Origin: Verrucomicrobiota bacterium
GTDB taxonomy: Bacteria > Verrucomicrobiota > Kiritimatiellia > UBA8416 > JABMPJ01
Reading direction: 5' to 3'
NCBI GenBank assembly: GCA_018648805.1
Contig: JABGQM010000002.1
Coordinates: 143,409 to 207,408, forward strand
DNA length: 64,000 nucleotides
In this document: positions 10,561 to 18,711 of the stretch, in pieces
Layout of the letters: every line of letters starts with the position of its first letter
How positions within the stretch are numbered: the first letter of the stretch is position 1
Translations under genes and position numbers: made by a program
The notes under the pieces: generated by a model
What the model was told of the DNA's origin: nothing
Database searches by the model: none
The model's input: the letters and a program-made list of their open reading frames with translations, nothing else

Positions 10561-12147
10561 TTATTTAGGTACGGTCGTGAGCGGCAGGCGCGTCTCGGCG
10601 ACCTCGGCACCGGCCTTCTTGCGGCGCAGTCCGCGATGGCGCACATTGCTCTGCGCCAAGCTATCGCCCAACACCTCGTACGACTCCCCATCAAACACAC
10701 GCGTCACGATCGCCATCTCGGGAAATTCCACGGTCGAAGCAAAGAACTGCATGGTCTCCGACCCGAAGGGCGGGCACGCTTCGAACTCGCCCGGCAGCTC
10801 AACCACCTTGTTGACCTTGTCGCGTCCGATCGCGTAGTTCAAGTAGAGCGGATCGGGTATCACGCGGGCCCCGTTGGCAAGGTGATAGATGAAGCGCAGA
10901 TAGCACGGCTTGTTGACGCGCGCATAGAGCAGGATGTCATCCCCATCCGCCAGGGCCAGGCCGTCCGTCCCGCGATTGGTCCACACCTCCAACGACAGTC
11001 CGCCACCCACAAGATCACGACTCGCAAAGACGCGACGATCCTTGAGCACCTCCAGGAAGTTTTTGGGTTTGAGTTCCAATCCCGCGGCACCCTTGAGCGC
11101 CATGCGCCCGTCCGCCGTGGCCACGACCTCGCTGGTTGCCGTGCGCGAGAGGCGGACATAGAAGTGTACTTCATCCTCCTTGGCAAAGTAGCTGCCCGTG
11201 AGCAGGTAGGCCGCCGCGCCGTCCGCCGCCGCGCGCCGGGCCAGACCCGAGCTGTGCGGCCGAAAAGCGGTCTCCCCGAGCAGGAGCGGCGTCAGGCCGG
11301 TTTTGTCGGCCAGGGCACTCTCGAGCATGGGGCGGAAGCGACTGCTGAACTGGCTGTACTGATAGGAGTCATCCAGCATGAGGGCGTTGATCTGAACCGC
11401 GCCGGGGGTCAGCTCACTCAGGGCCAGCTTGTCGGCCAACTGCGCTGCCGCCTCGGCCATCGTCTCGGCGCGCTTCTGCCAGAGGGCCCGCGACTCGCTG
11501 CGCACGCTGAGAATCTGCTTCAGCTCATCCTCGGTTACATTCGCCTTGCTGCCCAGCAACTCCTGGATCAGGATGATCTCCTCCACCTGGCTCACCAGTC
11601 GGTTGCAGTCGGCATAGGTGCGCCGCGCCAGGTCGATCTTCTTGGCCGCCAGCTGCCGGTTGCCGGCCGCCTGGTGCTGCACGAGTTGCTTCATCTTGCT
11701 GCCGAACTTCGTGCGGTAGTGCTGCGCCGCTTCGGCCCGGTCCAGGATCGCGAGGGCATAGGTCGGACCGCGCCGGCTGGCATACTCCTCGAAGCGCAAC
11801 CCTTCGAGGTTGAGACTGCTCTTCAGAACCGTGCGCGACTTGTATTGATCAACCAGCTCCTCGTCGTTGTTGACCACGACCGAGAAGCGGTCGACGATGT
11901 CCTCGGAGGAAACATTGACCTGCATCGAGGCCACCAGGCTCCCCGCGGCGGCATTGCGCGCATAGGCAAGCTTATCGGAAGCCGAGATGCTACGGTCATC
12001 GGACGACATCCCAAAGCCGCTCAGGTACGACGAGGGCGGATGGGCCGCGCTCTTCCCGAGCGTGCGCACCCAGTCGGGCTCACCCGCCGCGTGGGCCAGC
12101 ATCCCCATTGCCAGAACAAGTCCCACCACCGCACCAAATCGATTCAT
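10561..12147 (-). CDS. Secreted LPP20-like / DUF4384 domain protein
   Basis: A 528-residue exported protein. Its signal peptide ends near MLAHA (residue 20). The N-terminal part (about 22-135) resembles the LPP20 lipoprotein-like domain (GMSSDDRSISASDKLAYARN). A helical middle follows, then a FlgO/CsgG-like segment (about 270-345). The C-terminal part (about 380-490, with GDDILLYARVNKPCYLRFIY and VIPDPLYLNY) is DUF4384, a domain often attached to or encoded beside caspase-like and kinase-like proteins. It lies 40 bp downstream of the caspase-like gene on the same strand, so the two probably form one operon. Biochemical role unknown. Confidence 0.75.
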   Translation of the reverse strand: MNRFGAVVGLVLAMGMLAHAAGEPDWVRTLGKSAAHPPSSYLSGFGMSSDDRSISASDKLAYARNAAAGSLVASMQVNVSSEDIVDRFSVVVNNDEELVDQYKSRTVLKSSLNLEGLRFEEYASRRGPTYALAILDRAEAAQHYRTKFGSKMKQLVQHQAAGNRQLAAKKIDLARRTYADCNRLVSQVEEIILIQELLGSKANVTEDELKQILSVRSESRALWQKRAETMAEAAAQLADKLALSELTPGAVQINALMLDDSYQYSQFSSRFRPMLESALADKTGLTPLLLGETAFRPHSSGLARRAAADGAAAYLLTGSYFAKEDEVHFYVRLSRTATSEVVATADGRMALKGAAGLELKPKNFLEVLKDRRVFASRDLVGGGLSLEVWTNRGTDGLALADGDDILLYARVNKPCYLRFIYHLANGARVIPDPLYLNYAIGRDKVNKVVELPGEFEACPPFGSETMQFFASTVEFPEMAIVTRVFDGESYEVLGDSLAQSNVRHRGLRRKKAGAEVAETRLPLTTVPK

Positions 12148-12187
12148 AGCTACCGCTCTCCCCTACCACGCATCGTCACGCCTGTAT

Positions 12188-13543
12188 CTAGTGCGCGCGT
12201 GGACGATGCTTCTTCTTTTCTTTCTCCGGCTCGTCTTTCTTCTGCTGCTTTGCCCAGTAGTCCGCTTGCTCCTGCAGCTGACGTTCAAGTGCCGCTTTGG
12301 CCGCCTTCGCCGCCGCCGCATCTTCGGCGGCCCGCGCCATCTTCTCTTTCTGGCGTGCCGCCTCGGCCTTGCGCCGCTTCTCATCCGGAAACGCCTTGAC
12401 CGTGACCTTGCGGCCCTCGTAGACCCGCGCCACTCCGCTCCAAGTTCGCGCACCTGATGTCACCTCAACGGCGTGCGTTCCAACCGGGATCTTGTCCCAG
12501 CGCAGGGCCTTGCCAGCAGCCAGCGAATAGCTCTTGCCACCATCAATCTGCACTACGGAGCTGAGCGGCGATTCGATTTCCAACCCGCCGTAGCGTGCTG
12601 CCGGCGCGGTCGGCGCCGCCGGGCGTGCCACGGGCGCGGGCGCACTCCAGGAGGCAAGCGGTGGTGCGGCCACCTTGGCCGGAGCCTTCTGCGAGGAGGC
12701 GTCCTGCACCAGGAATACAAATTCACCCAGATCGCTGCCACTGGCCGTGTTCATGGGGCCGAAGACCGGACGCCGTCCGCTGTAGGCCGCCACGTCGTTC
12801 TTGATCCAGCCGGCCAGGTCCGATGCCGCAAAGACGCTCTGACGCGGGAACTGCAACGCCTGCAGAAACTTCTTGGCGAAGATGCTCTGGTCAGGCACCG
12901 TTTCGAGATCACCGCTGGCAACGCACCAACGCGTCGGCTGACTGATCGCACGACGGTACCACGTGTTAGCGCGCTCCTCGATGTCGATGCGTCCGCCACG
13001 CAGCATGGCACCGCTGAAGCAGGAGTCACTCACCACCAGTACATGCCGCGCCTTCATGGCATCGGTGTACTCCTTGAGATTGGAGTTCTGCAGCCAGTCG
13101 TTGATGGCCGGCATGCCATCGACCTCCTCACGCCCCTCCACCGGGATCCAGTACCCCTTCTTGAGGAGCTGGTCATAATAGCCGTGCCCGGCAAAATAAA
13201 TCAGGAGTGAGTCATTGACCGTCAGCTTGCGGGTCAGTACACGCAGCGCGCGTACAATGCCTTGCAGCGTGGCCTCCTGGTCGTAGAGCGTGGTGACCGA
13301 TTTGAATCCGTAGTTCGACCCCAGCAGCGCCGCAACGCTGCGGGCATCTTCGCGTGCCTGGCGGAGCCCCCGCCAGTGCTTGTATCGATTGATTCCGATC
13401 ACGAGGGCGTGATAGTCGGGCAACTGAAGGTCATCCCCCAGCACCTTGCGAACCTTCAACCCACGGCTACCGCCCTGTCCCGGGCAGAGCCCGGCAGTCA
13501 GCATGATCAATAAGACCACGCCCAAGCACACGCGCGTTTTCAT
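12188..13543 (-). CDS. Secreted caspase-family (C14) protease with PEGA domain and charged tail
   Basis: A 451-residue exported protein: signal peptide (about 1-22), caspase/metacaspase fold (about 42-275) with the catalytic dyad visible as YFAGHG (His120) and SDSCFSG (Cys175), a Pro/Ala-rich linker (about 285-320), a PEGA-like beta domain (about 322-395, GLEIESPLSSVVQIDGG), and a strongly charged predicted coiled-coil C-terminus. The dyad is intact, so activity is expected. The signal peptide points to the periplasm or surface, unlike cytoplasmic defence caspases. The next gene downstream is LPP20/DUF4384. A spacer of 120 bp with a hairpin separates it from the FAD enzyme upstream. Confidence 0.85.
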   Translation of the reverse strand: MKTRVCLGVVLLIMLTAGLCPGQGGSRGLKVRKVLGDDLQLPDYHALVIGINRYKHWRGLRQAREDARSVAALLGSNYGFKSVTTLYDQEATLQGIVRALRVLTRKLTVNDSLLIYFAGHGYYDQLLKKGYWIPVEGREEVDGMPAINDWLQNSNLKEYTDAMKARHVLVVSDSCFSGAMLRGGRIDIEERANTWYRRAISQPTRWCVASGDLETVPDQSIFAKKFLQALQFPRQSVFAASDLAGWIKNDVAAYSGRRPVFGPMNTASGSDLGEFVFLVQDASSQKAPAKVAAPPLASWSAPAPVARPAAPTAPAARYGGLEIESPLSSVVQIDGGKSYSLAAGKALRWDKIPVGTHAVEVTSGARTWSGVARVYEGRKVTVKAFPDEKRRKAEAARQKEKMARAAEDAAAAKAAKAALERQLQEQADYWAKQQKKDEPEKEKKKHRPRAH

Positions 13544-13616
13544 GGTATTCCTCCTGACAGCTATATCCTCTGCTCAGAAGTTAGCGCTACGCGCCTATGA
13601 ACGCAACCCGTAAAGA

Positions 13617-13639
13617 GGATTTTCGCTGCACGAAAATCC
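13617..13639 (-). terminator. Hairpin between the FAD enzyme and caspase genes
   Basis: A perfect 9-bp stem (GGATTTTCG against CGAAAATCC, loop CTGCA) lies 25 bp after the stop of the FAD enzyme at 13664. The T-run after it is short (CTCTTT), so termination is plausible but may be partial. Confidence 0.5.
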
Positions 13640-13663
13640 AGTGAGCCGTTGGCCGTGGGGCGA

Positions 13664-15634
13664 TCAGGCGCGGTAGATCCGGCCTTCGCGGTAGGTGGCC
13701 CAGGCGCTCTCGAACCAGAGGTCGCTCTCCGGGATGGGACGGCATGGAACCCAACGGCTGCGGGTCTTGCCTTCGGGTGTCACAACGCTTTCCAGAACCT
13801 TCTTGCGGAAGCCCCCGTCCTCACGTGCAAAACGCCACTCCGGCCCTTTAAGCTTGGGATGCACACGGCGTCCCTTCGGATCGGCCACCATCGCGGAGCC
13901 CCGGCTCCCAACCCCGCTCTTAACCTGGTAGAGCATCGCGGCCAGGTAGGCACGCTGAGCGAAACATAGCTGACGTGTGGTTAGCGCAGGAATCAGATCA
14001 ATGTCGCGCGGCGCCGCACAGCCCTTCTTCTCGATCGCAGCCCACTGGGCGTCCGCTTCGGCCACTGCCTGCTTCAGCCCATCGAGCGACCGGATATGCG
14101 CCCCCGCCCGACTCATGCGCGCCTGCAATGCCTTGCGTTCCTCCTGCCACGCCCCCTTGGCCTTGCGGCTGCGCTTGATCCAGCGCTGTAGGCGGCCCGC
14201 CTCGCGCTTGGCCGCGCGTTCGAAGTCACGCGTCACAAGCGTCGGCGCGGCATATGCATGCCCGATGAACTCGGCCGCACGCAGCGACCCCACCTGGCCC
14301 GCATTCAGTGCCGACCCGCCCGGACGTGCCACGCCGTGCGATCCGTTCACCTCGCCCACGGGGAAGAGATGCTTAACGTTGACCGACTCCCACCAGTGAT
14401 TACCGGCCAGTCCACCGTTGTTGTGTTGGGCACACACGGCTATCTCGAGCGGATCACGTGTGATGTCGATGTTGTGATCTTTGTAGAGCGCAATCGCCCC
14501 GGGGTTCATGTGCTTCAAGCGTGCGATCGGGGTCGACTGCAACGCCTTGGAGTTGCGCAGATACTCCTGTGCCTCCGGGCTAAGGTCGTCAATCGTGAAT
14601 CCATCCGGATTGGACCGGAAATCCAGGAACACGCGCCGTCCACGCAACACCGTTTCGATGTAGACCAGGATGTCGACGAGCGACGACCCGTCCGGAATCT
14701 TGCGCGTATCGAACGGCCACTGGTACCCCTTCAGGAAGACCATCGAGTTCATCTCGCCAACCGACCCAAAGTAATCGCGCATGAATTCGCAGGGAGTGCC
14801 CTTGCCATCTGCATCGGTGCTGATGAAACGGGGAACCACCTGCATGTACGTACCCGAGACGTTCCAGCGGAACGCGGTCGAGGCGAGGCCGTACTGCCCC
14901 TCGGGCAGACCCTGTGCCTTCGCTCCCACCATGAGTCCGAGGCCAATCGCGCCGGTGTGCACTTTGGGATAGACACTGGTCTCGTACAGTCCACCCGGAC
15001 CGCCGACGGCCAGCACGACGTTATCGGCGGCGTAAGCCGACAGCTTACCACTGCGGTCGATAGCCAGAGCACCCACCGTGCGTTTCGTGCGCCCTTCACC
15101 GGCCGTCAGCAAACTCACAACCGACTGCTTCTCGTGCAGCGCGATCTGGCGCCGCTTCACTTCACGGATCAGCGCCCGACACATCTCGCGCGAGGTATAA
15201 GGACCGATCGATGTGGCGCGCTGACGCGGATCGTGATCGGTCTTGTAGCCCACAAACTGCCCGTAGGCGTCCTGCGGAAACGGCACACCCAGGTTGACCA
15301 GGTTAAGGAACGCACGACTCGACGCCGAGGCCTCGACCAGCGCCAGGTCGCCATGCATGCTGCCGCCATCAAAATAGTTCTGGGCCATGGCCAGCGGTGC
15401 ATCCTGATCATTGCCGCACATCGCACCCTTATAATAGGTCTGCTTGTCGCTGCCCGTGTTGATCGAGGTCCCCATCTTGAGGCCCTCGGTCACGATCAGT
15501 ACGTCTTCGATCCCCTGGTTACGGAGCTGCACCGCGGCATTCAGTCCTGCCGCCCCGCTGCCCACCACGAGTGTGTGAACCTGCGTCACGGGCAGGCTGG
15601 TTCCATCTGTTAGTTTGATTTTGCTCTGTTTCAT
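13664..15634 (-). CDS. FAD-dependent oxidoreductase, fumarate reductase/succinate dehydrogenase flavoprotein superfamily
   Basis: A 656-residue flavoprotein. The FAD-binding motif GSGAAGLNAA is near residue 26. The C-terminal signature HNNGGLAGNHWW...FPVGEVNGSHGVARPGGSALNAGQ (about 445-490) is that of the SdhA/FrdA/NadB superfamily. No heme, Fe-S or membrane subunit is next to it and there is no signal peptide, so it is probably a soluble dehydrogenase. It is the last gene of a minus-strand carbohydrate operon (SDR, Gfo/Idh/MocA, cupin, GH88), so the substrate may be a sugar acid or sugar-derived intermediate. Substrate not deducible. The 216-bp spacer before the SDR gene contains a perfect CCTGCCGG hairpin (15653-15673) just upstream of the start. 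Confidence 0.8.
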   Translation of the reverse strand: MKQSKIKLTDGTSLPVTQVHTLVVGSGAAGLNAAVQLRNQGIEDVLIVTEGLKMGTSINTGSDKQTYYKGAMCGNDQDAPLAMAQNYFDGGSMHGDLALVEASASSRAFLNLVNLGVPFPQDAYGQFVGYKTDHDPRQRATSIGPYTSREMCRALIREVKRRQIALHEKQSVVSLLTAGEGRTKRTVGALAIDRSGKLSAYAADNVVLAVGGPGGLYETSVYPKVHTGAIGLGLMVGAKAQGLPEGQYGLASTAFRWNVSGTYMQVVPRFISTDADGKGTPCEFMRDYFGSVGEMNSMVFLKGYQWPFDTRKIPDGSSLVDILVYIETVLRGRRVFLDFRSNPDGFTIDDLSPEAQEYLRNSKALQSTPIARLKHMNPGAIALYKDHNIDITRDPLEIAVCAQHNNGGLAGNHWWESVNVKHLFPVGEVNGSHGVARPGGSALNAGQVGSLRAAEFIGHAYAAPTLVTRDFERAAKREAGRLQRWIKRSRKAKGAWQEERKALQARMSRAGAHIRSLDGLKQAVAEADAQWAAIEKKGCAAPRDIDLIPALTTRQLCFAQRAYLAAMLYQVKSGVGSRGSAMVADPKGRRVHPKLKGPEWRFAREDGGFRKKVLESVVTPEGKTRSRWVPCRPIPESDLWFESAWATYREGRIYRA

Positions 15635-15850
15635 TATTTCTCCATCTGGCCCCCTGCCGGTTTACCCGGCAGGAGTCAAAGATTTCTAGACCATGTATAT
15701 GATATCAAGATGATCTGCGGCTGGCAGAGCGAGAGGAAAGCCTTGCAGACATGCCTCGCGCTGACCAGCCGCGAATCGTTTATGAGCCCCATTTCTATTA
15801 TAGGAATCTTTCGCTCTCGCCGGATGAACCGGCGGGGGGCGCGTCTACTC

Positions 15851-16624
15851 CTACAACCGCTGCACCGTAAATCCGCCATCCACCATGATCACCTGTCCGG
15901 TTGAATAGGCCAGGTCACCGCGCGCCAGCATGGCCGCGGCTTTGCCGATATCTTCCGGCACCCCCCAACGGCTCTGGGCCAGGATATCACCGTCAAAGAT
16001 CAAGGCGTCATACTTCTCCGTCACGGCGGCCGTCATGTCGGTCTTGATGATGCCGGGCCGAATCTCGTAGACAGGGATGTCGTACTCGCCCATGCGCGCG
16101 GCGTAGAGCTGCGTCGCCATGCTGATGCCCGCTTTGGAGATGCAGTAGTCCCCCCGACTGGGCGACGCCACCGTTGCCGAGATTGATGAGATGTTAATGA
16201 TGCAGCCACGGAACGCCGCGTCGGCCTCCTTCTGCTCGACCATCCACCCCGCCACCGCCTGGGTCAGGAAGTAAGGGCCTTTGAGGTTGATTCCGATCAA
16301 CCGATCAAAACTCTCCTCTGTGGCCTCCAGAATATCGGCGCGCATCTTCGGCGCCACGCCGGCGTTGTTGACCAGGATGTTGAGCCAGCCGAAGCGGGCC
16401 TTGATCTGGACCAGCATCGCCGCCCGTGCCTCACTGCTCGACACATCCGCGCGGCAGTAGAGCACCTCCGCGCCGAGGTCCTCGAGTCCCCGCAACGCCT
16501 CGGCCACGACCGCTTCCTCATGGATATCGCATACCACGATATCGCATCCATCCTGCGCCAGGTGCGTGGCAATACCATACCCGATGCCCCGCCCCGCGCC
16601 TGTAATCAAAGCTACCTTCTTCAT
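15851..16624 (-). CDS. Short-chain dehydrogenase/reductase (FabG-like)
   Basis: A classical SDR of 257 residues: TGAGRGIG cofactor loop (8-15), NNAGVAP (about 87), catalytic Ser in INISSIS and YCISK (Tyr about 159, Lys 163), and the C-terminal GQVIMVDGGFTV typical of the family. FabG-like SDRs in sugar operons usually oxidise or reduce a sugar or keto-acid rather than acyl-ACP. Its neighbours (Gfo/Idh/MocA oxidoreductase, GH88) favour a carbohydrate substrate. Repeat copy B occupies the spacer upstream. Confidence 0.88.
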   Translation of the reverse strand: MKKVALITGAGRGIGYGIATHLAQDGCDIVVCDIHEEAVVAEALRGLEDLGAEVLYCRADVSSSEARAAMLVQIKARFGWLNILVNNAGVAPKMRADILEATEESFDRLIGINLKGPYFLTQAVAGWMVEQKEADAAFRGCIINISSISATVASPSRGDYCISKAGISMATQLYAARMGEYDIPVYEIRPGIIKTDMTAAVTEKYDALIFDGDILAQSRWGVPEDIGKAAAMLARGDLAYSTGQVIMVDGGFTVQRL

Positions 16625-16642
16625 CGTTCTATACTCCCTATT

Positions 16643-16874
16643 TAGACGTTGTCCGCAAAGGTATCTGTGCTCCTGGAGATTTCAATATCCAACAGCCAAC
16701 ACTCAAATCCAATTTCCAAGGGGGGATCCTTTGCCGGACTTCACGCAACCTTCCGCAATTCCCGTGTGTATCGCTCAAGGTCTTTCCTTGGATATTGGAT
16801 ATTCCTTGTTGGACATTGGATATTCTCCCAATCCAAGGGGTTCAACTTCTCCAACCCATTTCGGATAAGCTCTA
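16643..16874. repeat. Dispersed palindromic repeat, copy B
   Basis: It fills the spacer between the SDR start and the stop codon of the Gfo/Idh/MocA gene, ending 1 bp before that stop. The left arm TTTCAATATCCAACAGCCAA (from 16680) and right arm TTCCTTGTTGGACATTGGAT (from 16803) pair imperfectly. The outer ends (TAGACGTTGTCCGCAAAG and, reversed, TAGAGCTTATCCGAAA) form a degenerate terminal inverted repeat shared with copy H. The interior CAATTTCCAAGGGGGGATCC and CCCGTGTGTATCGC also match copy H. Confidence 0.8.
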
Positions 16875-16875
16875 T

Positions 16876-18030
16876 TCAGACAAGATCTTCCACGTCAACC
16901 CAGGCACGTTTCTGGTTGGACTCCATACTCCGTTCGGCAAGCTGCACCCCCTTGGCCCCTTCGAGCAGCGACCAGCGGAACGGCTCATCGAGCACGACAT
17001 GCCGCAGGAACAGCTCCCACTGCACCTTGAATGCGTTCTCGTACACGCAGGCATCCGGCACCTCGGCCCACTGATCGAAGTAGCTGATCGGATTGTCGAC
17101 ATCCGGGTTCCACACCGCCTTCGGCGTGGCGCTGTGCGGCTGGATCAGGCAGTGGCGCAGCCCGACAACAGCCGACCCCTTGGTGCCGTCCACCTGCATG
17201 CAGAGCAGGTCATCGCGGCGCACGCGAACACTCCAGCTCGAGTTGAAGTGACACACGATGCCGTTCTCCAGCTCGAACGTGGCATACGCGGCGTCATCCG
17301 ACGTGCAGGCATACGTGTCGCCGTTCTCATCGACCCGCTCACCGATATGTGTTGCCTGGTGGCAGGAGACCGCCTTGACATCACCGAACAGGTTGTCGAT
17401 CACGTAGCGCCAATGGCAGTGCATATCGAGCACCATGCCGCCACCATCTTCCTCGCGGTAGTTCCAGCTGGGCCGCTGGGTCGGTTGGTCAGGCACTTTG
17501 CCATCAAAGACCCAGTAGCCGAACTCACCGCGCACCGAGAGGATATCACCAAAGAATCCCTGATCCTTCAGCATCTGGAACTTGCGCAGGCCCGGCAGCC
17601 AGAGCTTGTCCTGCACCACACCATTCTTCAGGCCGGCATCCGTGCAGATCTTGTAGAGATAGGCCGCATCCTCCACGTTCGTGGCCGTCGGCTTTTCACA
17701 GTAGATTGATTTCCCGGCAGCAACGGCCTTCTCGACGAAAGGCTTGCGCAGCTGCGTGGTCGATGCATCGAAGAAGATTTCGTAGTTTGGATCCGCCAGC
17801 ACGGCATCCAGATCGGTCGAGTACTTCTCCACACCGTACTTCGTGCAGAGTGCTTTAAGCTTGTTCTCATTGCGACCCGTCAAAATGGGGTCCGGCATGA
17901 TGACTTCGTCATCACTGACCTTGATGCCGCCCTGCTTGATAATGGCCAGGATGGAACGTTCGAGATGCTGGTTGGTCCCCATGCGCCCCGTCACGCCGTT
18001 TAGTATAACGCCTACTCTGTGTTGTTTCAT
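16876..18030 (-). CDS. Gfo/Idh/MocA family oxidoreductase
   Basis: A 384-residue NAD(P)-dependent sugar oxidoreductase. The N-terminal Rossmann domain begins with GVTGRMG (12-18), a variant of the usual GxGxxG. The signature CEKPTATNVEDA (about 133-144) holds the family lysine of EKP, followed by the C-terminal beta-sheet substrate domain with the histidine-rich DMHCHW segment (about 210-215). Such enzymes oxidise or reduce sugars, inositols or uronic acids. It lies between the cupin and SDR genes in the GH88 operon, which suggests it processes a released sugar acid. Confidence 0.88.
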   Translation of the reverse strand: MKQHRVGVILNGVTGRMGTNQHLERSILAIIKQGGIKVSDDEVIMPDPILTGRNENKLKALCTKYGVEKYSTDLDAVLADPNYEIFFDASTTQLRKPFVEKAVAAGKSIYCEKPTATNVEDAAYLYKICTDAGLKNGVVQDKLWLPGLRKFQMLKDQGFFGDILSVRGEFGYWVFDGKVPDQPTQRPSWNYREEDGGGMVLDMHCHWRYVIDNLFGDVKAVSCHQATHIGERVDENGDTYACTSDDAAYATFELENGIVCHFNSSWSVRVRRDDLLCMQVDGTKGSAVVGLRHCLIQPHSATPKAVWNPDVDNPISYFDQWAEVPDACVYENAFKVQWELFLRHVVLDEPFRWSLLEGAKGVQLAERSMESNQKRAWVDVEDLV

Positions 18031-18070
18031 TTACGACTCCTTCTGCTCTCTCTTTTGCGTGCCATTCTCG

Positions 18071-18108
18071 CGGTGGACGATAACGGCGACGATAACGGTG
18101 GACGATAG
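18071..18108. repeat. 12-13 bp tandem repeat, three units, in an operon spacer
   Basis: Three head-to-tail units CGGTGGACGATAA, CGGCGACGATAA, CGGTGGACGATA fill the spacer between the cupin stop and the Gfo/Idh/MocA start. It is one of several unrelated short tandem repeats found in spacers of this window. Confidence 0.75.
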
Positions 18109-18110
18109 CT

Positions 18111-18572
18111 CTACTGTTCTGCCACCTCAGGTTTCTCCACACACTGCGGATAAACCGCCTCATCCGGCAGTGCAGGAACATCCTTGCCGGCGACGGGCAA
18201 CGTGCCGGCCAGTTCCTGCTTCCAGTGATCCACATCGCCGGCCGGACCGTAGACATAGATAAAGGTCAGCGGCGTATCGCCCTTGTTGCTGAGCTGATGG
18301 TAAACGCCCGACGGGATATTAACCGCCTGGCCGGTGGCGAGCGTCTGTACCTCGTCACCCAAACACATCTCACCGGTGCCCGACACCACGAAGTAGACCT
18401 CTTCCTGCTCCTGGTTGTGCCAGGGAACCTGTCCGCCGTTCGGGTCCAGCGTTACGAACCCCATGCTGAAGGCGGTCGCCTGGATCGGCGCCGCCCCGCA
18501 CACCAGGTTCTGCGTCCGTCGCCGCGCCGGATAGGTGCGGCCTTCTATTTTGCTTAAGTCTGATATAACCAT
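18111..18572 (-). CDS. Cupin-domain protein
   Basis: A 153-residue single-domain cupin. The first motif VPWHNQEQEEVYFVVSGTGE (about 60-79) has His-x-Gln-x(4)-Glu in place of the usual His-x-His, and the second is NIPSGVYHQLSN. It may bind a metal, but with an altered ligand set. In sugar operons such proteins act as isomerases, epimerases or small-molecule binders; which applies here cannot be told. It sits between GH88 and the Gfo/Idh/MocA gene, flanked by two different repeats (18071-18108 and 18603-18706). Confidence 0.85.
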   Translation of the reverse strand: MVISDLSKIEGRTYPARRRTQNLVCGAAPIQATAFSMGFVTLDPNGGQVPWHNQEQEEVYFVVSGTGEMCLGDEVQTLATGQAVNIPSGVYHQLSNKGDTPLTFIYVYGPAGDVDHWKQELAGTLPVAGKDVPALPDEAVYPQCVEKPEVAEQ

Positions 18573-18602
18573 CGGTACTCCCTATGTCGGACTTCGTCCG
18601 AG

Positions 18603-18706
18603 TTTCAATAACCAACACCCAACAAGGAATATCCAACTCCCAAGGATGCAGATCCGGTGACCCATTTGATCATTGGACATTCCTTGTTGGACATTGGATA
18701 TTCAGT
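18603..18706. repeat. Dispersed palindromic repeat, copy C (short form)
   Basis: The shortest copy. Left arm TTTCAATAACCAACACCCAA with CAAGGAATATCCAACTCCC; right arm CATTGGACATTCCTTGTTGG with ATATTCAGT. The arms are separated by only about 30 bp, so it reads as a simple long hairpin. No terminal inverted repeats are visible. It ends 5 bp before the GH88 stop codon. Confidence 0.75.
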
Positions 18707-18711
18707 TCTTC

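Noticed and set aside
10636..12399. 587-codon plus-strand frame opposite the LPP20/DUF4384 and caspase genes
   Set aside because: It spans two real antisense genes and their spacer, with no domain or start signal; a shadow.
12188..13543. Caspase-like gene as an anti-phage or abortive-infection effector
   Set aside because: It has a signal peptide and an envelope-type partner; no defence genes lie nearby, so a cytoplasmic suicide role is unlikely.
14258..15613. 451-codon plus-strand frame opposite the FAD enzyme
   Set aside because: Antisense to the complete FAD-binding and C-terminal signatures; Arg/His-rich shadow.
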